This document shows, piece by piece, positions 41,948-49,976 of a stretch of 54,486 bases of DNA. Within the stretch, counting starts at the first letter, position 1. Every line of letters starts with the position of its first letter. Below the pieces are notes generated by a model. That model was not told where the DNA came from, did no database searches, and saw nothing but the letters and a program-made list of their open reading frames with translations. A program made the position numbers and the translations under genes. The stretch covers positions 11,406 through 65,891 of IMG/VR virus record IMGVR_UViG_3300029448_000023; one strand, given 5' to 3'. Source of the DNA: a virus.

Positions 41948-43195
41948 ATGTATTGTGTTATTCCGATATTTAAAGAACCTTTCCTACATCCATTACACGA
42001 AAACAATGGATTATCAGCCTTATGGTGTCAACCAGAATCTGCAGAAGAACCATTCTTTATAGTTCAAAAACATCCTGATTCTGATGATATACTTCAAGAT
42101 TACAAATGGTTAGATGAAGAATTGATACTCACTCCTGATAAAAAAATATTAAATCATTTCTATGAATTTAAAGATGTAGTGGATAAAAACTTCATTTGGT
42201 GGAATGAAACAGGTAAACCATTTGAGAAAAACATATCCAATAATGCAATAGATTTCCTGAGTAACAAGTTCTACAATGTTAAAAAACTTAACGAAATCAT
42301 ACCATTATCGAAACATAATGAGTATTGTAGTGACATCTATAAAGGAATGGCTAGAGCATATACGGGTGAGAATGACGATTATATGAACGATGCTATTAAA
42401 GCTTTCGGTTCAATTGAAAAGAATGGAATCAAAGTATCGGATGATATATGTGATATATTTGATATGAGAGTAAAGAAGCATATATCAAATGGAAAACTAT
42501 ATAGTAATTACAATCTGTGGACAACAACAGGTCGTCCAAGTAATTCATTTGGGAGTGTAAACTTTGCAGCTCTACCACCTGAGAAAAGAAAAGGGTTTGT
42601 GGCTGAAAACGATTATTTAGTAGAGTTTGACTTTGATGCTTATCACTTGAGGTTGATTGCTGACTTGGTTGGTTATCATACATTTGGTACAGAATCAGTT
42701 CACGAACATCTTTCAAAATGGTATGAATGTTCTTATGAGGAATCAAAACAGAAAACATTTAGATTATTGTATGGTGGAATTGATAAACAAACAAGAGAAA
42801 AAGTTCCATTCTTTGATTTAACACATAAATATATAAACAAAAAATGGAATGAAATAAATACTCATAATTTAGTATTTACAGATATTTATAGACGGAAACT
42901 ATTATTTGAAAATTATGATGATTTAAATAGAAATAAAGTTTTTAATTATCTGATTCAATCTTTAGAAACAGAATCAAATATTAAGAAGATTTTATTAATT
43001 CAAGACTATTTATTAGAGAAGAAGACTAAATTGGTTTTATATGGATACGATAGTTTCCTATTTGATTTCTCACAACAAGATGGAGTGGAAACTTTGAAAG
43101 ATATAAAATCAATTTTAGAAGAAAACAAACATTACACCAAATCCAAAATGGGTTTAAATTATGGTGAAATGAAAGATATTACAAAGAGGTTATAA
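41948..43195 (+). CDS. Short family A DNA polymerase-like protein
   Basis: 415 residues with the order of PolA polymerase motifs: TTGRPSNSFGSVNFAALP (193-210, compare TGRLSS..PNLQNIP), motif A LVEFDFDAYHLRLIADLVG with Asp228, motif B KQKTFRLLYGG (267-277), the N-Y-x-x-Q motif (333-337) and motif C LVLYGYDSFLF with Asp368. Both catalytic Asp are kept, but the usual motif A Glu (QIE) is His and motif C HDE reads YDS. There is no 3'-5' exonuclease domain, and the protein is much shorter than PolI or T7 polymerase. No ribosome binding site precedes ATG 41948. T4-like phages normally use family B gp43, so this may be a secondary polymerase. Confidence 0.72.
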   Translation: MYCVIPIFKEPFLHPLHENNGLSALWCQPESAEEPFFIVQKHPDSDDILQDYKWLDEELILTPDKKILNHFYEFKDVVDKNFIWWNETGKPFEKNISNNAIDFLSNKFYNVKKLNEIIPLSKHNEYCSDIYKGMARAYTGENDDYMNDAIKAFGSIEKNGIKVSDDICDIFDMRVKKHISNGKLYSNYNLWTTTGRPSNSFGSVNFAALPPEKRKGFVAENDYLVEFDFDAYHLRLIADLVGYHTFGTESVHEHLSKWYECSYEESKQKTFRLLYGGIDKQTREKVPFFDLTHKYINKKWNEINTHNLVFTDIYRRKLLFENYDDLNRNKVFNYLIQSLETESNIKKILLIQDYLLEKKTKLVLYGYDSFLFDFSQQDGVETLKDIKSILEENKHYTKSKMGLNYGEMKDITKRL

Positions 43196-45226
43196 ATGAA
43201 ACAATTGATTAATAAAATACTTTTAGAATGGTCTCTTCGTGTTCACGATGGGATGCCTAACAAAGATAATCCACTACACATTGTACAATTAAGAGAAACA
43301 CTTTCTCATATGAAATTAACAGAAGATGTTACTAATTTGATTATACAGAATTTAATTGAACAAGATGAAGATGAACAAGATGAAGAAAAATTTTATGCTC
43401 GTTCAAAAAAATCTGATAAAATAGTTGTCTATACAAATAAAGACAATTGGGAAAGTGATATTAAAGATGGTTCACACGAAAAAGTTGATAGAGAAGACGC
43501 TGAAAAAGAATTAAAACAACAAGATACAGATGAACCTGAACAAAAAGATGAACCTGAACCAGTTGAATACCCATCCACAGCAGATTATATGTCCTCAAAT
43601 GATACAGAAACAACAGATAAACCTGACACTTCAGAAGCTATATCAAAAGTAAATGATAAAAGATTTGGTGTATTGAAGAAAAAAGAAATAGCAGTTGAAA
43701 AGGGTTATATAGGTGAAGAAGATGCTCAAAAAGTTGATGAATTTCATCAAGATATAAATGAGTTTTTACAAAATCCTACAAAAGAAACAGCTGAAGCAAT
43801 GGTTGAAAAATATAAATTATCTCAAAATGCATCTGGTTCTAAATTATATTTAGGATTCATAGCAGGTGATATGAGAAAATTATTAGGTCAAAATAATAAG
43901 TTAGTTGATTCAGTAGGAAATACTATAAGTCAATTTGTAGATTTAAAAGCAAAAGGTGATGTTCAAAAAAGAGCAATGGATAAATTACAAGGAGCATCAA
44001 AACCTGGTTTAACAACCGTTGTCAAGAGTGACGACCCTGGTGTTCAGAAATTATTCAGTACACCACCATATGATAGATTAGAAGAAAAATTTCATCAAGT
44101 ATTTGGACCTAAAGGTGAAGATGGACAATTATTAAGACCGAGTAGTGAACATTCAAAAGCATACTTTCAACAATCTGTTAATGAAAATGAATCATTAGAT
44201 AACACGATTAGCGCACTAAAAGAATTAGAAGAACAGGGTACAGCATCTCCAGGTGTTAGAACAGCTTTAGAACAACATAAAGAAAGAATGAAAACAATAT
44301 CTGAAAAATATGATTCAATGAGCACTGAAGAAAGACGAAAAGTAGTTGAAGAATCTTATTCACAGATGGCAAGAGAGATGCATGAATCAGACCCTGATGT
44401 TGCTAGAGGTATTATGAAAAATATGGCTGAGATGGCATTATATGATTCTGAAATAGCAGGAGGAGATGAGTGTTATATGCCTTCAGCTGGAACTTTCCCT
44501 TCAGGAGATAAATTAAGAGTTGACAGAGATGGTAAAGGTAAAGTTGAAAAAATAGCTGCTGTTTCTGTTAAGTTTGGTAAGAGTGGAGCGTTTTATGGAT
44601 TCCCGGGAGAAAGTACTCAATATCAAAAGTTTCATCCTGATGAAGACAAAAGAACATATATGAGAACAAGAGTTGGACATCAAGGTCATTCATTAGGAGT
44701 TAGAGATGATTTAATTCAAGACCAAACTAAATTCGATAAATTAATTGAAGAAAGTGAAATAGATTCAGCTATAAAAGACTCTGAAAAATTACGAAAAAAA
44801 CTAAATGAGATGCAACAACAAGTTGATACAATCAGAGCTGATATTACAAATCCTGATGGTAAGTATACGAATAAAGACTTAGTTACTAAAAGAAAAGAAT
44901 TAGAAGAGATGAATAAAGAATCACAAACTCTACTAAAAGAGGTAATTGATGAAGAAAAATTAATAGAAATTATGGGTAAAAAGAATGCTAAAATGTTTAT
45001 GACAGGAGGATGTAATGCTATAAATATTATTTCTATGAGTGCAGTTTTAAAAACATCAAATGGTTTATCTGTAATTGAACACAATCATCAAATCATAAAT
45101 GAAGATGGTTTAACTTCTGAAACAGAAGAAGGAACTACAAATCTAAAACAATATGGTTTTCAATTTAGAGCTTTTGATAAAAGAGGTGGCGGTTTATTAA
45201 CAGGATTCATAGGTGGAGAACAATAA
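43196..45226 (+). CDS. Large unknown protein with leader-like N-terminus and acidic linker
   Basis: 676 residues, starting MKQLINKILLE|W, a short basic leader with L-L-E; a second site LIE|Q occurs at about residue 56 before an acidic stretch. Then comes FYARSKKSDKIVVYTNKDNWE, a long disordered acidic region (to ~145), a helical middle (including an EEKFHQVFGPKG piece), and a C-terminal part with AGGDECYMPSAGTFPSGDKLRVD and FMTGGCNAINIISMSAVLKTSNGLSVIEHNHQI. I recognise no catalytic motif. It follows the polymerase stop immediately and overlaps the next gene. If the leader is real, it is a packaged protein encoded outside the head cluster. Confidence 0.55.
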   Translation: MKQLINKILLEWSLRVHDGMPNKDNPLHIVQLRETLSHMKLTEDVTNLIIQNLIEQDEDEQDEEKFYARSKKSDKIVVYTNKDNWESDIKDGSHEKVDREDAEKELKQQDTDEPEQKDEPEPVEYPSTADYMSSNDTETTDKPDTSEAISKVNDKRFGVLKKKEIAVEKGYIGEEDAQKVDEFHQDINEFLQNPTKETAEAMVEKYKLSQNASGSKLYLGFIAGDMRKLLGQNNKLVDSVGNTISQFVDLKAKGDVQKRAMDKLQGASKPGLTTVVKSDDPGVQKLFSTPPYDRLEEKFHQVFGPKGEDGQLLRPSSEHSKAYFQQSVNENESLDNTISALKELEEQGTASPGVRTALEQHKERMKTISEKYDSMSTEERRKVVEESYSQMAREMHESDPDVARGIMKNMAEMALYDSEIAGGDECYMPSAGTFPSGDKLRVDRDGKGKVEKIAAVSVKFGKSGAFYGFPGESTQYQKFHPDEDKRTYMRTRVGHQGHSLGVRDDLIQDQTKFDKLIEESEIDSAIKDSEKLRKKLNEMQQQVDTIRADITNPDGKYTNKDLVTKRKELEEMNKESQTLLKEVIDEEKLIEIMGKKNAKMFMTGGCNAINIISMSAVLKTSNGLSVIEHNHQIINEDGLTSETEEGTTNLKQYGFQFRAFDKRGGGLLTGFIGGEQ

Positions 45227-45633
45227 TGAACTCACAATTATTATGTACATTTACAACAAAAGAAAATCTTGACATAGTGTTGAGTGAAATTGTATCATCA
45301 TATAAAATTATATTTGATAAAATTTATGTTTTACAGAATGAAGAACAGGTAGAGGAACTGATGTGTACTTACAATGTTGATTCTACAAATGCAGTTGATT
45401 ATAATGCAGTAGAAAGTACTATTTCTCTACACAGAAAAAAATTCACAAATACACTATATACAATAAATGGATTGAATGAAGTTATAGCATCATTAAATAA
45501 TGGTTTAATGGATAGTAAATTCATAGTACCTTGGGACGATTTTAAAAACACACTTTTGATTACAAATAATGATGGATTAAAAAGAATAAATACAAGAATT
45601 TTTAAGATAATAAAAACAAAGGATATAAAGTGA
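45226..45633 (+). CDS. Conserved phage protein of unknown function
   Basis: 135 residues, starting MNSQLLCTFTTKENLDIVLSEIVSSYKIIFDKIYVL with a later LMCTYNVDS. This has the look of conserved small proteins beside replication genes of T4-like cyanophages, but I cannot assign a name. Mixed alpha/beta, no signal peptide. The start is inside the previous stop (TAATG) and the end overlaps the next GTG by 4 bases, so it belongs to the same translation unit. Confidence 0.6.
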   Translation: MNSQLLCTFTTKENLDIVLSEIVSSYKIIFDKIYVLQNEEQVEELMCTYNVDSTNAVDYNAVESTISLHRKKFTNTLYTINGLNEVIASLNNGLMDSKFIVPWDDFKNTLLITNNDGLKRINTRIFKIIKTKDIK

Positions 45634-45794
45634 AGTTTGCATTAAGATTAAAAAAAACAGATGAACAAATAGATGTTGTAAATGCTGTCAATGAAGTAGA
45701 AGCTCGAGATTTTTTCATTAGAAGAAAAAATATTGATGTAGAGGCTTTTACTAATATATTTGAAGTAGTTGAAAAAAAAATTAAAAAAAGATAA
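45630..45794 (+). CDS. 54-residue protein, GTG start
   Basis: GTG 45630 overlaps the previous stop (GTGA), with AAAGGA at 45617-45622 as ribosome binding site. The product is a single alternating strand/helix unit with TDEQIDVVNAVNEVEARDFFIRRKNIDVEAFTNIFEVV and a KKIKKR end. The pattern (strand, helix, strand) resembles small regulatory or RNA-binding units but is too short to assign. It closes the operon before the SSB promoter. Confidence 0.55.
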   Translation: MKFALRLKKTDEQIDVVNAVNEVEARDFFIRRKNIDVEAFTNIFEVVEKKIKKR

Positions 45795-45835
45795 AAAAAA
45801 GCTTGTATGTTTGGAAAAAGCGTCGTATATTTATA
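45795..45835 (+). promoter_or_regulatory. Composite promoter before the SSB gene
   Basis: A sigma70-like pair TTGTAT (45803-45808) and TATATT (45826-45831), 17-base spacer, preceded by AAAAAAAAGC. The -10 overlaps CGTATATTTATATACG, a perfect dyad containing TATTTATA (45828-45835). This is the only gap where both promoter types coincide, which would fit expression through the whole infection. Confidence 0.6.
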
Positions 45836-45855
45836 TACGATTTAAAAATAGGTTA

Positions 45856-45878
45856 TATGGTTACAAGAGTTAACCATA
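45856..45878 (+). promoter_or_regulatory. Leader hairpin in the SSB mRNA
   Basis: TATGGTTA (45856-45863), loop CAAGAGT, TAACCATA (45871-45878), followed by about 30 unstructured A/T-rich bases up to the AGGAG site. In T4 the gene 32 leader has a pseudoknot followed by an unstructured AU-rich operator to which gp32 binds to repress itself; this layout is similar. Confidence 0.5.
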
Positions 45879-45917
45879 AATAATAAACAATAAACGATAA
45901 TACATAGGAGAAAAAAC

Positions 45918-46709
45918 ATGGACATAAATGCCATAAAAAACCGTCTAACTCAGTTAGAATCAACCTCATCAACAACCAAATCATTTTGGAAACCACAACC
46001 AGGAAAACAAGTAGTTCGTGTTGTGCCTTATAAACATAATAAAGATAATCCATTTATTGAATTATTCTTTCATTATTCATTAGGTGACAATAAAACATAC
46101 TTATCACCTGTTTCTTTTGGTCGCCCAGACCCTGTTCAAGAATTTGCTGACAAGTTAAAATCTACAGGTAATAAGGATGAATGGATTCAAGGTAAAAGAC
46201 TTGAACCTAAAATGAGAACTTTCGCTCCTGTCATCGTAAGAGGACAAGAAAACGAAGGTGTTAAATTTTGGGGATTCGGTAAAACCGTATATCAAGAGTT
46301 ATTAAGTGTAATAGCTGACCCTGATTATGGTGACATTACTGATGCTATGAATGGTAGAGATATTATGATTGAAAGACAGACTCCCGCAGAGGCTGGAAAT
46401 CAATATGGTAAAACTACCGTGAGAGTTAAGCCTAATCAAACTCCAATTACTGAAGATGATACTCAACTTCAAAGTGTTTTTGATAATCAAGCTGATTTAA
46501 CAGAGTTGTATACAGAACCTACTTATGATGATTTAAAAGAAGTTTTGAAAAACTATCTTAATCCATCATCATCAGAAGAAACTGAAACAACAACTGAGAC
46601 AGCTTCAACTACATCAACAACAACTAGCACAAGTGCAACACCAAGTGCTACTACTGCTAAGAAAACAGCAGATGTTGAAGATGCATTTGACCAATTATTC
46701 AATAGTTAA
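45918..46709 (+). CDS. Single-stranded DNA-binding protein (gp32-like)
   Basis: 263 residues (T4 gp32 is 301). The N-terminal helix (MDINAIKNRLTQLES) would serve cooperative binding. The core has FWKPQPGKQVVRVVPYKHNKDNPFIELFFHYSLG and GVKFWGFGKTVYQELLSVIADPDYGDITDAMNGRDIMIER, the OB-fold pattern of gp32 proteins. A Ser/Thr-rich linker (~218-248) leads to an acidic tail DVEDAFDQLFNS for partner proteins. It coats ssDNA during replication and recombination with the neighbouring UvsX- and helicase-like proteins. Strong AGGAG site and composite promoter upstream. Confidence 0.88.
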   Translation: MDINAIKNRLTQLESTSSTTKSFWKPQPGKQVVRVVPYKHNKDNPFIELFFHYSLGDNKTYLSPVSFGRPDPVQEFADKLKSTGNKDEWIQGKRLEPKMRTFAPVIVRGQENEGVKFWGFGKTVYQELLSVIADPDYGDITDAMNGRDIMIERQTPAEAGNQYGKTTVRVKPNQTPITEDDTQLQSVFDNQADLTELYTEPTYDDLKEVLKNYLNPSSSEETETTTETASTTSTTTSTSATPSATTAKKTADVEDAFDQLFNS

Positions 46710-46722
46710 ATAAAACAAATAT

Positions 46723-46784
46723 GAGAAGAGTGTTTGAGCTCTCGGCCGCTGTCGGTGTAAGTCCCACCTCAAACACTTCCTCTC
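46723..46784 (+). ncRNA. Structured GC-rich RNA element upstream of the recA/uvsX-like gene
   Basis: A 9-base perfect stem GTGTTTGAG (46730-46738) / CTCAAACAC (46768-46776), extended by GAGA (46723-46726) / TCTC (46781-46784), encloses GCTCTCGGCCGCTGTCGG followed by TGTAAGTCCCAC. The loop is far richer in G and C than anything nearby. No T tract follows, so it is not a terminator. GGTGTAAGTCC resembles loop segments of cobalamin riboswitches and of twister-type ribozymes, but the remaining parts of those motifs are not evident. Candidate cis-regulatory RNA or ribozyme. Confidence 0.5.
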
Positions 46785-46800
46785 TAAATAGGAGAACAAT

Positions 46801-47922
46801 ATGTCAGAAAAAGACGAATTGGCTGGAATTATAGCCGATGAACTAAATAAAACATTTAAACATCAAAAGGTAGCTTATTTTCTTGAAGGAGAAGGTGACA
46901 ACCCAACTGATGTAACTGATTTTATTTCAACTGGTTCCACAATATTAGATTTAGCAATTGCTAATAGACCTGATGGTGGGATTGGTGTAGGTAAAATCAC
47001 GGAATTAAATGGTTTAGAAGGTAGTGGTAAATCTTTGATAGGTTCTCATTTGTTAGCTTCAACACAGAAGAAAGATGGTATAGCAGTTTACATTGATACA
47101 GAATCAGCAGTGTCTCAAGAGTTTTTGAGAGCTATTGGTGTCAATACTAAAAATATGTTATATGTACATCTTGAAACTTGTGAAGAGATATTTGATACTA
47201 TTGAAACAATCATTACTAAAATCAGAGAATCAGACAAAGATAGGTTAGTAACTATTCTTGTTGATTCATTAGCAGCTGCTTCTACAAAAGTAGAGATGGA
47301 TGCTGATTTTGATAAAGATGGTTGGGCTACTGCTAAAGCTATTATTATAAGTAAGGCTATGAGAAAGATTACTCAAATGATAGCTAGACAAAAAGTAGCT
47401 CTTGTGTTTACAAATCAGTTAAGACAAAAGTTAGGTGTAATGTTTGGAGACCCTTGGACTACTTCAGGTGGTAAGGCTCTTCCATTCCATTCATCGACTC
47501 GTGTTAGATTTAAAAATGCAGGACAAATCAAAGACGGAAGTAAAAATACTATCGGTATTAAAATAAAAGGGCAAGTGATTAAGAATCGTCTTGGTCCTCC
47601 AATGAGAACTGCAGAGTTTCCATTGTATTTTGATACTGGTATTGATGACTTTGGTAGTTGGTTGACAACGATGAAAGAGCACAAGATATGTAAAGTTGGA
47701 GGTGCTTGGTACACATTACAACATTGTGACCTTGAAACTGGTGAATTAATTAAAGAATACAAATTTCAATCTAAAGATTTTGAAGAACTTATGTTAAGTA
47801 ATAAAGAATTAAAAGATTATTGTTACGGATTAATCTGTGATGCTTGTATTTTAAAATATGATTCAAAAGAACTTGGCATCGATGATGTAGAGGAAACTGA
47901 GGAGTCTGTGGATGAACTCTAA
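46801..47922 (+). CDS. uvsX: RecA/UvsX-like recombinase
   Basis: 373 residues (T4 UvsX is 391). Walker A GLEGSGKS (71-78), catalytic Glu in YIDTESA (Glu101), Walker B VTILVDSLAA (Asp155), and a DNA-binding loop region around TNQLRQKLGVMFGDPWTTSGGKALPFHSS. It forms filaments on ssDNA for strand exchange and recombination-dependent replication, with the gp32-like SSB upstream and the DnaB-like helicase downstream. C-terminus acidic. The last 11 bases overlap the exonuclease gene. Confidence 0.93.
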   Translation: MSEKDELAGIIADELNKTFKHQKVAYFLEGEGDNPTDVTDFISTGSTILDLAIANRPDGGIGVGKITELNGLEGSGKSLIGSHLLASTQKKDGIAVYIDTESAVSQEFLRAIGVNTKNMLYVHLETCEEIFDTIETIITKIRESDKDRLVTILVDSLAAASTKVEMDADFDKDGWATAKAIIISKAMRKITQMIARQKVALVFTNQLRQKLGVMFGDPWTTSGGKALPFHSSTRVRFKNAGQIKDGSKNTIGIKIKGQVIKNRLGPPMRTAEFPLYFDTGIDDFGSWLTTMKEHKICKVGGAWYTLQHCDLETGELIKEYKFQSKDFEELMLSNKELKDYCYGLICDACILKYDSKELGIDDVEETEESVDEL

Positions 47923-48976
47923 AAAAGAATTAAATAAAACATATTTATCTTTTTTAGACAAAACCAAAGATGATACACACAAAGCTGTAAATCATCTGAA
48001 TGACAGAGTTTTAATTGTGGATGGCCTGAATACATTTATCAGGTCATTCGCAGTTAATCCTTCTTTGAATGATGATGGATTACATATTGGTGGGTTAGTT
48101 GGGTTTCTAAAGTCTATAAGATATTCTTCTGATGTATTAAAACCATCAAGAGTAATTATAGTATTTGACGGAAAAGGTGGTTCAAATAGAAGAAGAAAAC
48201 TTTATCCAGAATATAAAGCAAATCGAAAAGTAAAAAGTAAATTGAATCGTAATGTGGATTGGGGAACAGCTCCAGCCGATGAACAACAATCAATGAAACA
48301 ACAAATGGGTAGATTAATTCAATATCTTGAGCAATTACCTTTAACAATTGTTTCAGTTGATGGTATTGAAGCTGATGATTCAATGGCTTATATCTCTCAA
48401 CAATTACTACCAAAAAGTGATTGTATATTAATGAGTACAGATAAAGACTTTTTACAATTGGTAGATGATAGAGTAAAAGTTTGGTCTCCAACAAAAAAGA
48501 AATTATATAACAAACAAGCTATATTCGAAGAATATGGTATACATTCACATAATATATTAACTTACAGAATATTAGATGGTGATAAGTCAGATAATATAGC
48601 TGGAATAAAGGGTGCAGGTATCAAAACTCTTAAAAAATTCTGCCCCCAATTTTCATCTGAAGAAAAATTTACTGCTAAAGATTTATTAGAATTTGTAAAT
48701 AATTCAGATTCTAAAATAAAACTCTTGGAAAATATAAAAAATAGTAGTAAATTAATAAAGAGAAATTACTTATTAATGCAATTAAATAATGTGGATATAC
48801 CAAATCATACAAAGATGAAGATTCAAGGAGCTGTAAATGGTGATATTCCACAATTGATTAAGTATAAATTTCAAACTATGTTTTTACAAGATAAACTATC
48901 AGCTCAGATAAGGAACTTTGATAATTGGGTAATGGAATTCACAAGATTAGACAGATACAGAGGAGTAAGTAAATGA
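47912..48976 (+). CDS. 5'-3' exonuclease / flap endonuclease (T4 RNase H-like)
   Basis: 354 residues (T4 Rnh is 305). Conserved acidic motifs are LIVDGLNTF (Asp37), VIIVFDGKGGSNRRRKLYPEYKANR (Asp86 plus the arch basic residues), IEADDSMAY (Glu153, Asp155, Asp156), MSTDKDFLQL (Asp177, Asp179) and GDKSDNIAGIKGAGIKTL (Asp224, Asp227 and the helix-hairpin-helix). It removes RNA primers and flaps during lagging-strand synthesis. Overlaps the recombinase gene by 11 bases and folE by 4. Confidence 0.92.
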   Translation: MNSKKELNKTYLSFLDKTKDDTHKAVNHLNDRVLIVDGLNTFIRSFAVNPSLNDDGLHIGGLVGFLKSIRYSSDVLKPSRVIIVFDGKGGSNRRRKLYPEYKANRKVKSKLNRNVDWGTAPADEQQSMKQQMGRLIQYLEQLPLTIVSVDGIEADDSMAYISQQLLPKSDCILMSTDKDFLQLVDDRVKVWSPTKKKLYNKQAIFEEYGIHSHNILTYRILDGDKSDNIAGIKGAGIKTLKKFCPQFSSEEKFTAKDLLEFVNNSDSKIKLLENIKNSSKLIKRNYLLMQLNNVDIPNHTKMKIQGAVNGDIPQLIKYKFQTMFLQDKLSAQIRNFDNWVMEFTRLDRYRGVSK

Positions 48977-49608
48977 AAGAAAAATTAAAATATGCTAACG
49001 GAAACATGCCGTTATTTGAAACAGAACAAAAAAATATGATTGAAGAAGCAGCTGAACATTATGGTAAATATATGGATGCTCTTGGATTTGATTGGAGAAA
49101 TGACCCTAATTCATCAGACACACCAATGAGGGTTGCTAAATCTTTTGTTAATGATTTAGCTCATGGTTGTTACAATCACGAACCTAAGATTACAGCGTTT
49201 GATAATGTTGATGGATATGATGGAATGGTATTTCAAGGAAACATTAAAGTAAATTCATTTTGTTCACATCATCATTTACCTTTTATAGGAGTAGCTCACA
49301 CAGCTTACATTCCAAGTAAAGATGGTAAAATTATTGGATTGAGTAAATTGAATAGAATTGTTGAACATTATGCTCGTAGACCTCAAGTACAAGAAAATTT
49401 GACAATGCAGATTCACGACCATATCAATAAAATGTGTACTGATAATCTAGGAGTGGCTGTTATGATTTCATCAGGTCATATGTGTGCTTGTGTTCGTGGT
49501 GTTAAACACGATGCTACAATGAAAACATCAAAACTAAGTGGTGAGTTTATGAGAGATGGTAGTAAAGCTCGGTCAGAATTTTATAGTTTTGTAAAGGATT
49601 TAAAATGA
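48973..49608 (+). CDS. folE: GTP cyclohydrolase I
   Basis: 211 residues. Zinc ligands appear as FCSHHHLPF (Cys97, His100) and HMCACVRG (Cys171), with the conserved IIGLSKLNRIVEHYARRPQVQE and DTPMRVAKSF segments. It converts GTP to 7,8-dihydroneopterin triphosphate, the first step of folate and of 7-deazaguanine (preQ0) synthesis. In phages FolE is often linked with 7-deazaguanine DNA modification; no other gene of that pathway is in this window. It overlaps both neighbours by 4 bases inside the replication operon. Confidence 0.93.
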   Translation: MKEKLKYANGNMPLFETEQKNMIEEAAEHYGKYMDALGFDWRNDPNSSDTPMRVAKSFVNDLAHGCYNHEPKITAFDNVDGYDGMVFQGNIKVNSFCSHHHLPFIGVAHTAYIPSKDGKIIGLSKLNRIVEHYARRPQVQENLTMQIHDHINKMCTDNLGVAVMISSGHMCACVRGVKHDATMKTSKLSGEFMRDGSKARSEFYSFVKDLK

Positions 49609-49976
49609 AATTCTTAACAAGAAAACTAATAACACACGAAAATTTAAATCCTCGAGGTTATTTACACGGAGGTGAACTATTAAAATGGATTGATGAAGAA
49701 GGTGGTATTCATGCTGGTATAGAAATGAATACAAGTTTAATAGTTACCAAATGTATGTCAGAGATTGATTTTAAGTTTCCAGTTATACTTGGAGATGTTA
49801 TAGAAATAGGAATGCAAACTTTAGATATAGGTAAAACATCTTGTACATTGGCTTGTCAAGTTAGAAGTTTACATGCTGACAAAATAGTATTATCAATAGA
49901 TAAAATAGTATATGTCAGAGTTAATAAATATGGTTTACCTAAAGGTCATGGTTGGATGAGTAAGGAGAATGAATGA
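49605..49976 (+). CDS. Hotdog-fold acyl-CoA thioesterase (YciA-like)
   Basis: 123 residues. LNPRGYLHGGELLKWIDEEGGIHA (14-37) is the hotdog thioesterase signature, with the Asn15...HGG (21-23)...Asp30 pattern of YciA/ACOT enzymes. It is followed by IDFKFPVILGDVIEIGMQ and a C-terminal DKIVYVRVNKYGLPKGH. These enzymes hydrolyse acyl-CoA to free fatty acid and CoA. No T4 counterpart. It is embedded by 4-base overlaps between folE and the helicase gene, so it is an established part of the operon and not a recent end insertion. Confidence 0.85.
   Translation: MKFLTRKLITHENLNPRGYLHGGELLKWIDEEGGIHAGIEMNTSLIVTKCMSEIDFKFPVILGDVIEIGMQTLDIGKTSCTLACQVRSLHADKIVLSIDKIVYVRVNKYGLPKGHGWMSKENE

Noticed and set aside
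42880-42895. TATTTATA inside the polymerase gene as an internal promoter.
   Set aside because: The genome is AT-rich and the core occurs by chance in coding DNA (also near 52688); no gene starts nearby.
46723-46784. The GC-rich hairpin as a Rho-independent terminator of the SSB gene.
   Set aside because: No T tract follows, and the 30-base structured loop is far larger than in the true terminators at 23126 and 31391.
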